Positions 18,201 to 27,137 of a stretch of 64,000 nt of DNA are shown here, in pieces. A program made the translations under genes and the position numbers. Below the pieces are notes generated by a model. It searched no databases and was not told where the DNA came from. It was given only the letters and a program-made list of their open reading frames with translations. Source of the DNA: Acidobacteriaceae bacterium (GTDB taxonomy: Bacteria > Acidobacteriota > Terriglobia > Terriglobales > Acidobacteriaceae); assembly GCA_003134995.1 (NCBI GenBank), contig PLDC01000028.1, positions 248,001 to 312,000 on the forward strand. The letters are read 5' to 3'. How positions within the stretch are numbered: the first letter of the stretch is position 1; each line of letters starts with the position of its first letter.

Positions 18201-21200
18201 CTATTCTTCATCCCCAGAATCTTCCTTGTGCGGGCCCGACTCGATCTGCACTTCGGGCAAATTCGCGGCGCGAAGTTGGCTATTGAGCGCTGGAAGGTCG
18301 GCGTTCTTGAGCGCATCCCAACGCTTCATTACATCCAGAGCATTATGTTCTGTAGCTGCGACGGCTTCAGACTGAGTCGTCGTTGGCTCGGCGTCGGCCT
18401 GCCAGACCTGGCCATACAAGACCCCGACTTGCCCGTTAACCTGCGGGAGAGTGTTTTCGGCGGCGCTTGCGGCTGGGCCCCCGGATGGCGCCCCAAGAAC
18501 TGCTGCGAGTTTGGTCTGGAATGCCTCAATGGAATCGCGTGCCGTGCCGGTGGCTTGCTGGCTCAGTTTTTGCAGCGGCTCGCGAATCGATCCAGCTTGC
18601 GTTGCGGCCTCCGAGGTCTGGCTTAAAAGCGATGCCAGGCGCACTTCGAGTTGAAATTTCTTTTCAAGACCCGGCGCGGAGACGTGAACGCGCGGGTCTA
18701 TCTTGACCGTGAAAGCCGCGGTGTAACTCTTTCCGTTCGCGGTGAGGCGCGCGGTATAAGAGCCGGGTAGAGCGGTGGGGCCGAGCGGGTAACGAGGCGT
18801 GTCTCCGGGAACCGCGGCGATCGGATACTCGTGGCGAGGGGAAACAGGCGCGGGGTAATGGAGATCCCAAACCCAGCGGTGCATGCCCTCATTGGCCGAC
18901 AGTGCGCGGAAAGGACGCAGCCAATAAAGTGGGATGAGTTGCTTCTTGAGATCTGCTTCCGAGACATCGGGCTTGTCGTCGCTGGAAAACTTTCGAACGA
19001 GTTGGCCGCGCGCGTCGAGGATTTCGAGGGTGACAGTCGTAGACGCGGCGCGCGACAGGAAGTAGTCGATGATTGCGCCATCCGGCGGGTTTGCGGCGGC
19101 AGGCTCGTCGGGGGGAAGCGGCGTGTCGGTGTAGGTGTCGCGCTGGATTCGGTAGGCAAGTCCTGGAGTGAAAAGATGAGCGTCTGCGCCCGATAACCCG
19201 GCGACTTCGCGCAGCGGAGTGATGTCGTCCAGAATCCAGAACGAGCGGCCGTGCGTGGCTACGATCAGGTCGTTGTCGTGAATCCAAAGATCGCGCATGG
19301 AAGTGTGCGGCAGATTCAGTTGCAGAGATTGCCAGTGATCCCCGTCATCGAACGAGACCCAGACTGAATTTTCGGTTCCGGCAAACAGCAAGCCTTTGCG
19401 CAATGGATCTTCGCGGACCGTGTCTACCGGGCCGATGTCAGGCAGGCCCGTGGTGATCAACTTCCAGTTCTTGCCGCCATCATGAGTACGGTAAATGTAA
19501 GGATGCTCGTCGTTGATGCGGAAGCGGCTCACGGACGCGTAAGCGGAATCGTTATCGAAATGCGAGGCATCGATCTGCGTGACCTTGCTCCACGGCGTGA
19601 GTTCCTTTGGAGTGATGTCGTTCCACTTGTTGCCGCCGTCGCCCGTCCGCCAGATGAGGCCATCGTCTGTGCCGGCCCAGAGTGTGTTGATGTTTTTGAA
19701 CGAAGGCGCGAGCGCGTAAATTACACCACGCTTCTTTTCCGCATCTTTCGGAATGAGATTGCCTACGCTGGCTGGAACTCCGGGATTCTGGCGCGTGAGA
19801 TCATCGCTGATGGCCTGCCAGGAATTTCCGCCGTCGGTTGTTTTGAAGAGCACATTGCTGGCGAAGTAGAGCGTGTGCGGGTCAAGGGGCGAGAACATTG
19901 TGGGTTCACTGCGGTTGGTGCGGTACTTGGAGTTGCGGAGCGGGATCGGCGTGACGTTCTGCACCTGGCCGGTGGACCAGTGAAACTTCGAGACCTCGCT
20001 TCGACCGCCGCCGTAGATCACATCGGGGTCGAGAGGGTCGGGCGCGACGTAACCGTATTCGATCACGCCTACGGCATGCCACTCGCGATAAGTGATGGCG
20101 CCGTCGTTGCCGCGGCTGGAGATGCAGACAGAACCACTTTCCTGCTGGCCTCCGCAAACGCGATACGGAAAAGTGGGCGTGACCGCGACGTGATAAATCT
20201 GCGCGGTGGGCTGGTTGTACCAGGAACTCCAAGTTGTCCCACCGTTGACAGTTACCAGCGCTCCCTGATCGCTGACTAGAAGAATAATGCTCGGGTCGTT
20301 GGGATTGATCCAGAGATTCTGATAGTCGTCGCCGCCCGGAGCGCCGCGAAATCCGGACCATGTCTTTCCGCCGTCAATAGACTTCATCGTTACAGTGCTG
20401 GCAGTGTAAAGGACATCCTCATTCTTCGAATCGACTCGTGGAATGGAAAGGTCTCCGCCGCCGATTCGTCCGGACGGACGCGGATCGTCGGTTGCCTTCG
20501 ACCAGTTCTCACCGGCGTCGTCGGAACGATACACGGATAGGCCGCCAGAAGCAGCAGAGAGCGTGGCATAAACACGCCGGGAATCGCTGGGAGCGATTGC
20601 GACATAGATCTGTGAGAGATCTTTCGGAAGGCCGTTGGTAAGAGGATGCCAGGTTTTTCCACCGTCGGTGGATTTGAACAAGCCGCCCCCAGTCCCGTTA
20701 ACTTCATTGCCATCTTCCCACGGGCCTTCGCGAGCTTCCCACATCGAAGCGTAAATCACGTCGGGATTGGAGGGATCAATCTCTACGTCGGAAGCTCCGG
20801 TGTTCTCGTCTTTGTAAATTGCCTTTTGCCATGTTTGGCCACCATCGGTAGAAAGGAACAGGCCGCGCTCATCGTTCGGCCCGTAGGGATGGCCAAGCAC
20901 GGCTGCGAAGATTCGATTGGGATCGCGAGGATCAATCGCCAGTGCAGGAATTTGAAAACCATCGCGCAGTCCGAGATGAGTCCAGGTCTTTCCTGCGTCA
21001 GTAGATTTGTAAATTCCGTTTCCGACCGAGAGATCGGGACGGTGCAAACCTTCCCCACTCGCGACATAAATGATGTTGGGATTCGAAGGAGCGACGGCAA
21101 TGGCACCAATCGACTGCGTAGGCTGGTCGTCGAAGATCGGGTTCCAGGTGCGACCGTAGTCGTCCGATTTCCATACTCCGCCGTTGACCTGGCCCATGTA

Positions 21201-21383
21201 GAAAACGTTCGGCTGGCTCGGAACGCCAGTGGCAGCACGGGTGCGGCCGCCGCGAAAGGGGCCAATCATCCGCCAATGCAGTTCCTGGTATGTATTCTCG
21301 GGAACTTGTTGGGCACTCGATGCGATGGGCAGCAAAACCGAAACGCAGACGAACAGACGAACGACGAGGTTGGATCTGGTCAC
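18201..21383 (-). CDS. Secreted VPS10/sortilin-like BNR-repeat protein
   Basis: I place the start at GTG 21383, with AGGGGG just upstream and a good signal peptide (TRSNLVVRLFVCVSVLLPIA); the outer open frame to 21563 is not protein-like. The 1060-residue product carries many Asp-box blades (SDDYGRTW, STDAGKTW, STDGGQTW, DDAGENW) typical of ten-bladed BNR propellers, over about residues 30-800. A C-terminal region of about 250 residues is beta-sandwich-like (YTARLTANGKSYTAAFTVKI) and ends in helical residues and an acidic tail. Such proteins are common in Acidobacteria and Bacteroidetes, annotated loosely as glycosyl hydrolases. I see no catalytic signature, so substrate binding on the cell surface or in the periplasm is the conservative role. 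Confidence 0.85.
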   Translation of the reverse strand: MTRSNLVVRLFVCVSVLLPIASSAQQVPENTYQELHWRMIGPFRGGRTRAATGVPSQPNVFYMGQVNGGVWKSDDYGRTWNPIFDDQPTQSIGAIAVAPSNPNIIYVASGEGLHRPDLSVGNGIYKSTDAGKTWTHLGLRDGFQIPALAIDPRDPNRIFAAVLGHPYGPNDERGLFLSTDGGQTWQKAIYKDENTGASDVEIDPSNPDVIYASMWEAREGPWEDGNEVNGTGGGLFKSTDGGKTWHPLTNGLPKDLSQIYVAIAPSDSRRVYATLSAASGGLSVYRSDDAGENWSKATDDPRPSGRIGGGDLSIPRVDSKNEDVLYTASTVTMKSIDGGKTWSGFRGAPGGDDYQNLWINPNDPSIILLVSDQGALVTVNGGTTWSSWYNQPTAQIYHVAVTPTFPYRVCGGQQESGSVCISSRGNDGAITYREWHAVGVIEYGYVAPDPLDPDVIYGGGRSEVSKFHWSTGQVQNVTPIPLRNSKYRTNRSEPTMFSPLDPHTLYFASNVLFKTTDGGNSWQAISDDLTRQNPGVPASVGNLIPKDAEKKRGVIYALAPSFKNINTLWAGTDDGLIWRTGDGGNKWNDITPKELTPWSKVTQIDASHFDNDSAYASVSRFRINDEHPYIYRTHDGGKNWKLITTGLPDIGPVDTVREDPLRKGLLFAGTENSVWVSFDDGDHWQSLQLNLPHTSMRDLWIHDNDLIVATHGRSFWILDDITPLREVAGLSGADAHLFTPGLAYRIQRDTYTDTPLPPDEPAAANPPDGAIIDYFLSRAASTTVTLEILDARGQLVRKFSSDDKPDVSEADLKKQLIPLYWLRPFRALSANEGMHRWVWDLHYPAPVSPRHEYPIAAVPGDTPRYPLGPTALPGSYTARLTANGKSYTAAFTVKIDPRVHVSAPGLEKKFQLEVRLASLLSQTSEAATQAGSIREPLQKLSQQATGTARDSIEAFQTKLAAVLGAPSGGPAASAAENTLPQVNGQVGVLYGQVWQADAEPTTTQSEAVAATEHNALDVMKRWDALKNADLPALNSQLRAANLPEVQIESGPHKEDSGDEE

Positions 21384-21459
21384 TGGGCCCCCTGACTCTG
21401 AACTGCAAACTAGACAGAATAAACTAAACCGTGGTGACGGCGGGTGAAGCAGTGGAAGT

Positions 21460-22377
21460 CTAGCCAATCGCAGACAAGGTTGGCCCCATGCCGCCAGCGT
21501 TCGGAGCTGGCGTGGCTCCTGACTGGCTGGCGACCCAGGCGCCGACGCGGTTGGCCCTTTCATTGATGTGCGCCAGCGGCGTTCGCCGCAGATATCCGTG
21601 CACGAGAGCGGCGGTAAAAGCGTCGCCAGCGCCGACCGTATCGGCGACTTTTACCCTAAAGCCTGGGTGTTCGTTGTACTCATCCCGAGTTACCAGAAGA
21701 CTTCCGCTATCGCCGCGGGTAACGCAAACCAGTTTCAGATCGTGCAAAGACAGCAATCGCCGCGCCGAGTCCTCCTCGCTGCGATGTTCGAATTCGAACA
21801 AGCGCATGATCTTCGGGAGTTCCTCATGATTCACTTTGACGACGGTTGCGAGCTTCATCGACTCCGCGATGATTTGCCCTGTGTAGAAGTTCTGCCGAAG
21901 ATTGACGTCGAAGATGCGCACTGAGTTTGGCTGCGAAGCAAGCACAAATTTGCGGATGGTGGAACGACTTTGCTCGGAGCGTTGGGCTAGCGATCCAAAG
22001 CACAGAGCATCGGTCTGTTGAGCCAACCTCTGCCATTGCGGCGTCCATTCGAGAAAATCCCACGCGACCGACTCTGAAATTTCGAAGCGCGGCTGACCTG
22101 CAGCATCTACATCCACCTGAACAGTCCCGGTAAGGTGGTCCGGATCTTCCTGAATGAATGCGGTAGCAAGACCCAGTTCACGGAGCCGGAGAATCGCCGC
22201 CTCACCCAGCACATCCTGGCCGAGGCGGCTGATCGGAATGCCTTCATCCCCGAGCAAAGATGTGATGTAGGCGAAGTTTGCCGGCGCTCCTCCGAGTTGT
22301 TTTCCAGAGGGCAACATATCCCAGAGCAACTCGCCTAGACCAACGATGATGTGCCTTCTGTCCGTGATTTCTTTCAC
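21460..22377 (-). CDS. PfkB-family carbohydrate kinase, fructokinase-like
   Basis: The 305-residue protein shows the family N-terminal GGAPANFAY (sugar binding), the central FDVNLRQNFY, the VNHEE motif and the C-terminal signature DTVGAGDAFTAALVHG, which contains the anion-hole Gly residues and catalytic Asp. Length and motifs fit ribokinase/fructokinase enzymes that phosphorylate a sugar with ATP. The GGAPANFA form is typical of fructokinases, but the substrate cannot be fixed from sequence alone. The gene lies about 75 bases upstream of the BNR gene on the same strand and is divergent from the arg operon. Confidence 0.85.
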   Translation of the reverse strand: MKEITDRRHIIVGLGELLWDMLPSGKQLGGAPANFAYITSLLGDEGIPISRLGQDVLGEAAILRLRELGLATAFIQEDPDHLTGTVQVDVDAAGQPRFEISESVAWDFLEWTPQWQRLAQQTDALCFGSLAQRSEQSRSTIRKFVLASQPNSVRIFDVNLRQNFYTGQIIAESMKLATVVKVNHEELPKIMRLFEFEHRSEEDSARRLLSLHDLKLVCVTRGDSGSLLVTRDEYNEHPGFRVKVADTVGAGDAFTAALVHGYLRRTPLAHINERANRVGAWVASQSGATPAPNAGGMGPTLSAIG

Positions 22378-22513
22378 TCTCTCGTTTTTCCTGAAACAGA
22401 ATCTGGCGGGTTTTCGACCGCGAATAGTCTAGCAAGATTTCGGCTGGAGCCTTGGCTTTCGCTTTTCTCAAATCTAAGGTTATCAACCGGGGAAATAAGG
22501 ACAACGTTTTTCC

Positions 22514-22541
22514 TTGACAGGGGGGGCAGGGACTGTAAGAT
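22514..22541 (+). promoter_or_regulatory. Sigma-70-type promoter of the arginine operon
   Basis: TTGACA (22514-22519) matches the -35 consensus fully; TAAGAT (22536-22541) lies 16 bases on as the -10. The predicted transcript starts near 22548, directly before the ARG boxes, so ArgR bound there would block promoter clearance. Confidence 0.7.
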
Positions 22542-22550
22542 AGAGAATAT

Positions 22551-22585
22551 TTATTCATATATATGAATAACTATTCATCATGAAT
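22551..22585 (+). promoter_or_regulatory. ARG boxes (ArgR operator)
   Basis: Four alternating half-sites occur: ATTCAT 22553, ATGAAT 22563, ATTCAT 22573 and ATGAAT 22580. The middle pair forms TATGAATAACTATTCATC (22562-22579), which fits the TNTGAATNNNNATTCANA consensus. The first two form a perfect 20-bp palindrome, TTATTCATATATATGAATAA. The last half-site includes the argR start codon, so binding could also affect translation. Autoregulation by the adjacent ArgR is the natural reading. Confidence 0.85.
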
Positions 22586-23023
22586 AAAGCCCTGCGGCAG
22601 AGAGCAATTTTGGAAGCGTTGCGGCAGGGCCCCGTAGCCAGCCAGGAAGATTTGCAGCGGGCGTTGCGCAAGCGGGGATTCAAGGTGGGTCAGGCGACGC
22701 TTTCGCGGGATATTCGCGACCTGAACCTGAGCAAGACGGCCACTGGCTACACGTTGTCGCAAGGGGAAGGAGCTGCGGCCCTGGCGTTGCCTCCGGTGCA
22801 GCGACTGGTTCGCGAGTTCGTTTTGGACGTGCGGCCCGCGCAGAACCTGCTGGTGCTGAAAACGATTGTAGGGAGCGCGCAGCCCGTGGCGGCGGCGCTC
22901 GATGAACAGGAATGGGAGGAAGTGGTGGGAACAATTGCCGGTGACGATACGATCTTGATTGTTTGTCCCGACAAGGACGCTGCGAAGAAAGTCGCAGCGC
23001 GGGTTGAGGAGATGCTCGGCTGA
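22580..23023 (+). CDS. argR: Arginine repressor
   Basis: The 147-residue protein has the standard ArgR fold. The N-terminal winged helix contains QATLSRDIRDLNL with the DNA-contacting Ser-Arg at residues 42-43. The C-terminal oligomerisation and arginine-binding domain contains VVGTIAGDDTILIVC, whose GTxxGDDT motif holds the arginine-contacting Asp pair. It is the first gene of the operon and lies directly behind ARG boxes, so it should repress itself and all downstream biosynthetic genes when arginine is plentiful. Its TGA overlaps the argC ATG by one base (TGATG), implying translational coupling. Confidence 0.95.
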   Translation: MNKALRQRAILEALRQGPVASQEDLQRALRKRGFKVGQATLSRDIRDLNLSKTATGYTLSQGEGAAALALPPVQRLVREFVLDVRPAQNLLVLKTIVGSAQPVAAALDEQEWEEVVGTIAGDDTILIVCPDKDAAKKVAARVEEMLG

Positions 23024-24069
23024 TGGCTGCGAAACTCAAGAGCGCGGTGATCGGAGCGAGCGGCTATTCCGGCCTGGAACTCACGCGCATTCTCGAACGT
23101 CATCCGCGGCTGGAGAAGCCACTGCTGTTTCGCCGTGAAAACGGAAGCGATGGCGCAAGAGATTTGGCGGAAGTGTTTCCGGAGTTGTCGGGCAATGGAG
23201 GCTATCCGCTTCGACCGCTGTCGTGGCCAGAGGTGAAAAGTCAGGGCGTACAGTTGCTTTTCTTGGCGACGCCGCATGAAGCCTCGCGGTCTCTTGTACC
23301 GGAGGCTATCGCACAAGGGTTGCGCGTGATCGATCTGAGCGGCGCGTGGAGGCTGAAGCAGGAGCAGCATCGTGCCATCTATTCGTTTCAGGACGCGAAT
23401 CCGCTCACGGCCGTGGAATTGACTGCTAAATCTGTGTATGGCCTGCCGGAGCTAAACGGAGACTGCATTGCGCCTGCGCAATTGGTGGCGAATCCGGGTT
23501 GTTACGCGACCTCGGTGATTCTTGCATTGGCGCCTCTGCTCAAAGCCGGATTGGTTGATCGCGAGCATGGAATTATTTCTGACTCGAAGTCGGGCGTGTC
23601 GGGAGCGGGCAAGGCACCTACGTCGCGCACTCATTTTGTTTCGGTGGCGGATAATCTCTCCGCTTACTCGGTGTTCAATCACCGGCATCTGGGAGAGATG
23701 GTGGAGCAGTTGGGGCTGGAGGATGCGGAACTGACTTTCACTCCTCATCTGCTGCCGATACCGCGCGGAATTCTATCGACGATCTATGTGCAGCTGAACC
23801 GCGCGATGAAGCCGGCGGAAGTGGAGTCATGCCTGCGGGATTTTTATTCGGGCAAGCATTGGGTGCGAGTATTTGCCACGCCTCAGCTACCTCAGCTGCA
23901 GTTTTCGCTGCACACGAATTATTGCGACTTAGGTCTTTGCCTGGCGGAGGATGGCCGGCGGCTGGTGCTGGTTTCTTGCGTGGACAATCTGCTGAAAGGC
24001 GCGGCAGGGCAAGCCGTGCAGAACATGAATCTGATGTATGGGTGGGAAGAGCGAGAGGGTTTGCAATGA
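23023..24069 (+). CDS. argC: N-acetyl-gamma-glutamyl-phosphate reductase
   Basis: ArgC reduces N-acetylglutamyl phosphate to the semialdehyde with NADPH, the third step of arginine synthesis. The 348-residue product has the Rossmann loop GASGYSG (11-17), the catalytic Cys160 in NPGCYATS, and SGVSGAGK followed by the conserved PHLLPIPRGI region. It overlaps argR by one base at the start and argB by four at the end (ATGA). Length is normal for the type 1 family. Confidence 0.96.
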   Translation: MAAKLKSAVIGASGYSGLELTRILERHPRLEKPLLFRRENGSDGARDLAEVFPELSGNGGYPLRPLSWPEVKSQGVQLLFLATPHEASRSLVPEAIAQGLRVIDLSGAWRLKQEQHRAIYSFQDANPLTAVELTAKSVYGLPELNGDCIAPAQLVANPGCYATSVILALAPLLKAGLVDREHGIISDSKSGVSGAGKAPTSRTHFVSVADNLSAYSVFNHRHLGEMVEQLGLEDAELTFTPHLLPIPRGILSTIYVQLNRAMKPAEVESCLRDFYSGKHWVRVFATPQLPQLQFSLHTNYCDLGLCLAEDGRRLVLVSCVDNLLKGAAGQAVQNMNLMYGWEEREGLQ

Positions 24070-24851
24070 CAATCGTAGTGAAAATTGGAGGAGCGGCGAT
24101 TGAAGATGCAGCGACGCTGCGTAAATGCGCGCGCTCGATCGCGGAGCTTGCGCAGGACGGCCACCGCGTAGCCGTAGTCCATGGCGGCGGCAGTGCGCTA
24201 ACCCGCATGCTGAATCGGTTGGGAAAGAAGAGCGAGTTTGTCGAAGGGTTGCGCGTTACCGATGCGGAAACGCGCGACACGGCGCTGATGGTATTGGCAG
24301 GGATCATCAACAAGAAGTTGGTAGCTGCGATTCAGTCCGCCGGCATGCCGGCCATTGGATTCTGTGGCGGCGACGGCATGACGTTCCGCGCTCGAAAGAA
24401 GTATGTTCACGGCCGCGATCTTGGATTTGTTGGAGAGATTTGTTTCGCCGAGCCGTGCTGGATCGAGGCGTTGTGGCAGCAGGGCGGAATTCCGGTTATG
24501 GCTTCAATGGCGTTAGGCGCCGATGGCGAATACTACAACGTGAATGCCGATGAAATGGCGGCAGCGTGCGCGGCAGCCTGCCACGCCAACACGCTGATCT
24601 TTCTCACCGACGTGCCCGGAGTTCGAGATGCGGCGGGAACTGTGATGCCGTGGCTCAGCATAAAACAAGCCGCCGAACTCGAGGCTGTTTCAGTCATCAG
24701 CGGCGGCATGTTGCCAAAGTTGCATGCGTGCAGCCAAGCACTGAAACAAGGCGTGGGACGCGTGAGAATTCTTCCCGCAACCGAAGCGGAGGTCTTGCCC
24801 CAATTCTATTTGACCAAGCTCTCGTGCGGCACTGAGGTCACTTATTCATGA
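24066..24851 (+). CDS. argB: Acetylglutamate kinase
   Basis: ArgB phosphorylates N-acetylglutamate, the second step of the pathway. I choose ATG 24066 (ATGA overlap with the argC stop) over a longer frame that starts inside argC. The 261-residue product has KIGG (6-9), HGGGS (39-43) and NVNADEMAAACA (158-169), the phosphate, acetylglutamate and ATP-binding motifs of amino-acid kinases. It lacks the N-terminal helix extension found in the arginine-inhibited hexameric forms, so feedback inhibition is less likely; repression by ArgR may be the main control. Confidence 0.95.
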   Translation: MTIVVKIGGAAIEDAATLRKCARSIAELAQDGHRVAVVHGGGSALTRMLNRLGKKSEFVEGLRVTDAETRDTALMVLAGIINKKLVAAIQSAGMPAIGFCGGDGMTFRARKKYVHGRDLGFVGEICFAEPCWIEALWQQGGIPVMASMALGADGEYYNVNADEMAAACAAACHANTLIFLTDVPGVRDAAGTVMPWLSIKQAAELEAVSVISGGMLPKLHACSQALKQGVGRVRILPATEAEVLPQFYLTKLSCGTEVTYS

Positions 24852-25939
24852 GTCAGTCAGCAACAGCTCGTTACAAATACAAACCGCTACCGACGGATAC
24901 GCAGGTTCAGCGCAAGGAGTCAAAGTTGAATAGTCACGTGCAAAGCAGGGTTTCGGCGACCACTCCCGAGAGATTGCCGCAAATTTTCTGGTGTCCAGAT
25001 CTGGTTTCGACTCGCGATCTCGGCCCCTCTGGCGTCGATGCAGTGTTGCATCTGGCTGGAATCATGAAGTCGCGGCCTGCAGATTTTCATCGAGCGCTCG
25101 CTGGCAAACAGATCGTCATGTTCTTCGAGAAGCCCTCGTTGCGAACGCGGCTGACGTTTGAGGCCGGAATCGTGAGCCTGGGCGGTACGGCGATGTTCGT
25201 CGACCAAACGCACGAACGGATCGACGCTCGCGAAACGCTGAGCGATGTGGCCCACAACCTCGAGCGCTGGGTTGACCTGATCGTACTGCGCACATTTTCG
25301 CAGCAAACCATCGCGGGCATGGCGCAGCACGCTTCGATTCCCGTGATTAACGCGCTCAGCGATCTGGAACATCCGTGCCAGGCGCTCGCTGACTATCTCA
25401 CGCTGCTCGAGCGATTCGGAGATCTGAAGAACCGCTGCCTGGCCTACGTAGGCGACGGCAACAATGTCGCGCACTCGTTGCTGCTTACTTGCGCGTGCCT
25501 GGGTTCGTCAATTCGCGTCGCGACTCCGGAGGGGTATGGGCCCAATCCCCAAATTGTCGCCGATGCGCGCGCGATCGCTGCCGAGACTGGCGCCGAGATT
25601 CAGTTGTTAACCGATCCGCACGAAGCGGTTGCGGGAGCCGACGTCATTTACACCGATGCATGGACAAGCATGGGGCAGGAAAAGGAAGAACGTAAGCGAG
25701 CGCAAATCTTTCCGTCTTATCAAGTCAATGTAGAACTCATGGCAGAAGCCGCGCCCCACGCAGTGTTCATGCACTGTCTGCCGGCGCATCGCGGGTTCGA
25801 GGTGACGGATGCGGTGATAGACTCGCCGCAGTCAGTGGTTTTCGAGCAGGCAGAGAATCGCCTGCACGTACAGAAAGCAATTCTTTATCTACTGCTGGGC
25901 GGCAGTGATCGTCTGCCCGCAAGGAGTGCTCATGCCTGA
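24848..25939 (+). CDS. argF: Ornithine carbamoyltransferase family protein
   Basis: The protein joins carbamoyl phosphate to ornithine to make citrulline. It shows the carbamoyl-phosphate loop FFEKPSLRTRLTFE (SxRTR at 97-101), EHPCQALADYLT and HCLPAHRGFEV with the catalytic Cys. The 363-residue length exceeds the usual 305-330 because of about 43 poorly conserved N-terminal residues; an in-frame TTG at about 24927 could be the real start, but the ATGA overlap with argB favours 24848. The second motif reads SLRTR rather than STRTR, and acetylornithine as substrate is not excluded. It overlaps argG by eight bases. Confidence 0.92.
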   Translation: MSQSATARYKYKPLPTDTQVQRKESKLNSHVQSRVSATTPERLPQIFWCPDLVSTRDLGPSGVDAVLHLAGIMKSRPADFHRALAGKQIVMFFEKPSLRTRLTFEAGIVSLGGTAMFVDQTHERIDARETLSDVAHNLERWVDLIVLRTFSQQTIAGMAQHASIPVINALSDLEHPCQALADYLTLLERFGDLKNRCLAYVGDGNNVAHSLLLTCACLGSSIRVATPEGYGPNPQIVADARAIAAETGAEIQLLTDPHEAVAGADVIYTDAWTSMGQEKEERKRAQIFPSYQVNVELMAEAAPHAVFMHCLPAHRGFEVTDAVIDSPQSVVFEQAENRLHVQKAILYLLLGGSDRLPARSAHA

Positions 25940-27137
25940 AAAGATTGTGCTCGCCTACTCCGGAGGTCTCGATACTTCCATTATTATTCCGTGGCTGAAG
26001 GAGAATTATTCCTACAACGTCATCGCGATGGTTGCCGACGTGGGTCAGGGAGATGACATTGAAGCCGTGGTCGAGAAAGCTTACGCCACGGGCGCAAGCA
26101 AAGTTGTCGTCGAGGATCTCCGCGAAGAGTTTCTGACCGGATATGTTTTTCCGGCGTTGCAAGCTGGTGCCGTTTACGAGCACAAGTATTTGCTCGGGAC
26201 TTCCCTGGCGCGTCCCGTGATCGCGAAGCATCAAGTCGAAGTTGCTTTGCGCGAGGGAGCGACTGCCGTTGCGCACGGCTGCACTGGCAAGGGGAACGAC
26301 CAGGTCCGCTTTGAGTTGACGTATCAGGCGCTCGCTCCGGAACTGAAAGTCATTGCGCCGTGGCGTGAGTGGACGCTGAAATCTCGCGAGGACTGCCTGG
26401 ATTACGCTGAGCAGCACGGCATCCCTGTGGCAGCGAGCCGCGAGAAGATCCACAGCCGCGACCGCAATCTGTGGCACCTCAGTCACGAAGGCGGAGAACT
26501 GGAAGACGCCGGCAATGCGCCACTGCCCACCACATGGCAGATGACTCGCTCGCCTCAAGAGGCTCCGGATAAGAACGAGCAGGTCACGATCGGCTTCGAG
26601 AAGGGGATTCCGTTTGCCGTAAACGGTATGAAGCTTGATCCGGTGTCGCTGGTCGAACTGCTGAACGAAATTGGCGCGCGCAACGCCATCGGTCGTGTCG
26701 ATCTGGTGGAGAATCGTTTTGTCGGCATCAAATCGCGCGGCTGTTATGAAACTCCCGGCGGTACGCTGCTGATCGCGGCCCATCGCGAACTAGAAGCGCT
26801 GTGCCTGGAGCGCGAAGTCGCACACTTCAAACAGCACGTAGGTTTGAAATACGCCGAACTCGTCTACTTTGGTTTGTGGTTCACGCCGCTGCGCGAGGCG
26901 CTGGATGCCTTTGTCGCCAGCACACAAGAAGAGATGACCGGCAGCGTTACGCTGTCTCTCTACAAAGGAAACGTGTCGGTCGTGAGCCGCGAGTCCGAGC
27001 ACTCGCTGTATCGCACCGATCTCTCGTCGTTCACCATGGGCGATGATTACGACCAGAAAGATGCGGCGGGATTCATTCGCATCCTCGGATTGCCTTCGCG
27101 CGTGCGTGCGCGCGGCCGGGTGGAGGTTGCGCGATGA
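25932..27137 (+). CDS. argG: Argininosuccinate synthase
   Basis: ArgG condenses citrulline and aspartate using ATP. The 401-residue product begins with the PP-loop AYSGGLDTS (8-16), and has the citrulline-binding AHGCTGKGNDQVRFE region and KSRGCYETPGGTLL near the centre. AAGGAG at 25921 lies 5 bases before the chosen ATG 25932. A longer frame from 25905 has no ribosome site. It overlaps argF by eight bases and argH by four (ATGA), so translation is likely coupled through the cluster. Confidence 0.96.
   Translation: MPEKIVLAYSGGLDTSIIIPWLKENYSYNVIAMVADVGQGDDIEAVVEKAYATGASKVVVEDLREEFLTGYVFPALQAGAVYEHKYLLGTSLARPVIAKHQVEVALREGATAVAHGCTGKGNDQVRFELTYQALAPELKVIAPWREWTLKSREDCLDYAEQHGIPVAASREKIHSRDRNLWHLSHEGGELEDAGNAPLPTTWQMTRSPQEAPDKNEQVTIGFEKGIPFAVNGMKLDPVSLVELLNEIGARNAIGRVDLVENRFVGIKSRGCYETPGGTLLIAAHRELEALCLEREVAHFKQHVGLKYAELVYFGLWFTPLREALDAFVASTQEEMTGSVTLSLYKGNVSVVSRESEHSLYRTDLSSFTMGDDYDQKDAAGFIRILGLPSRVRARGRVEVAR

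Noticed and set aside
21384-21563. N-terminal extension of the BNR protein
   Set aside because: The extension is low-complexity and lacks a ribosome site; GTG 21383 gives a good signal peptide directly after AGGGGG.
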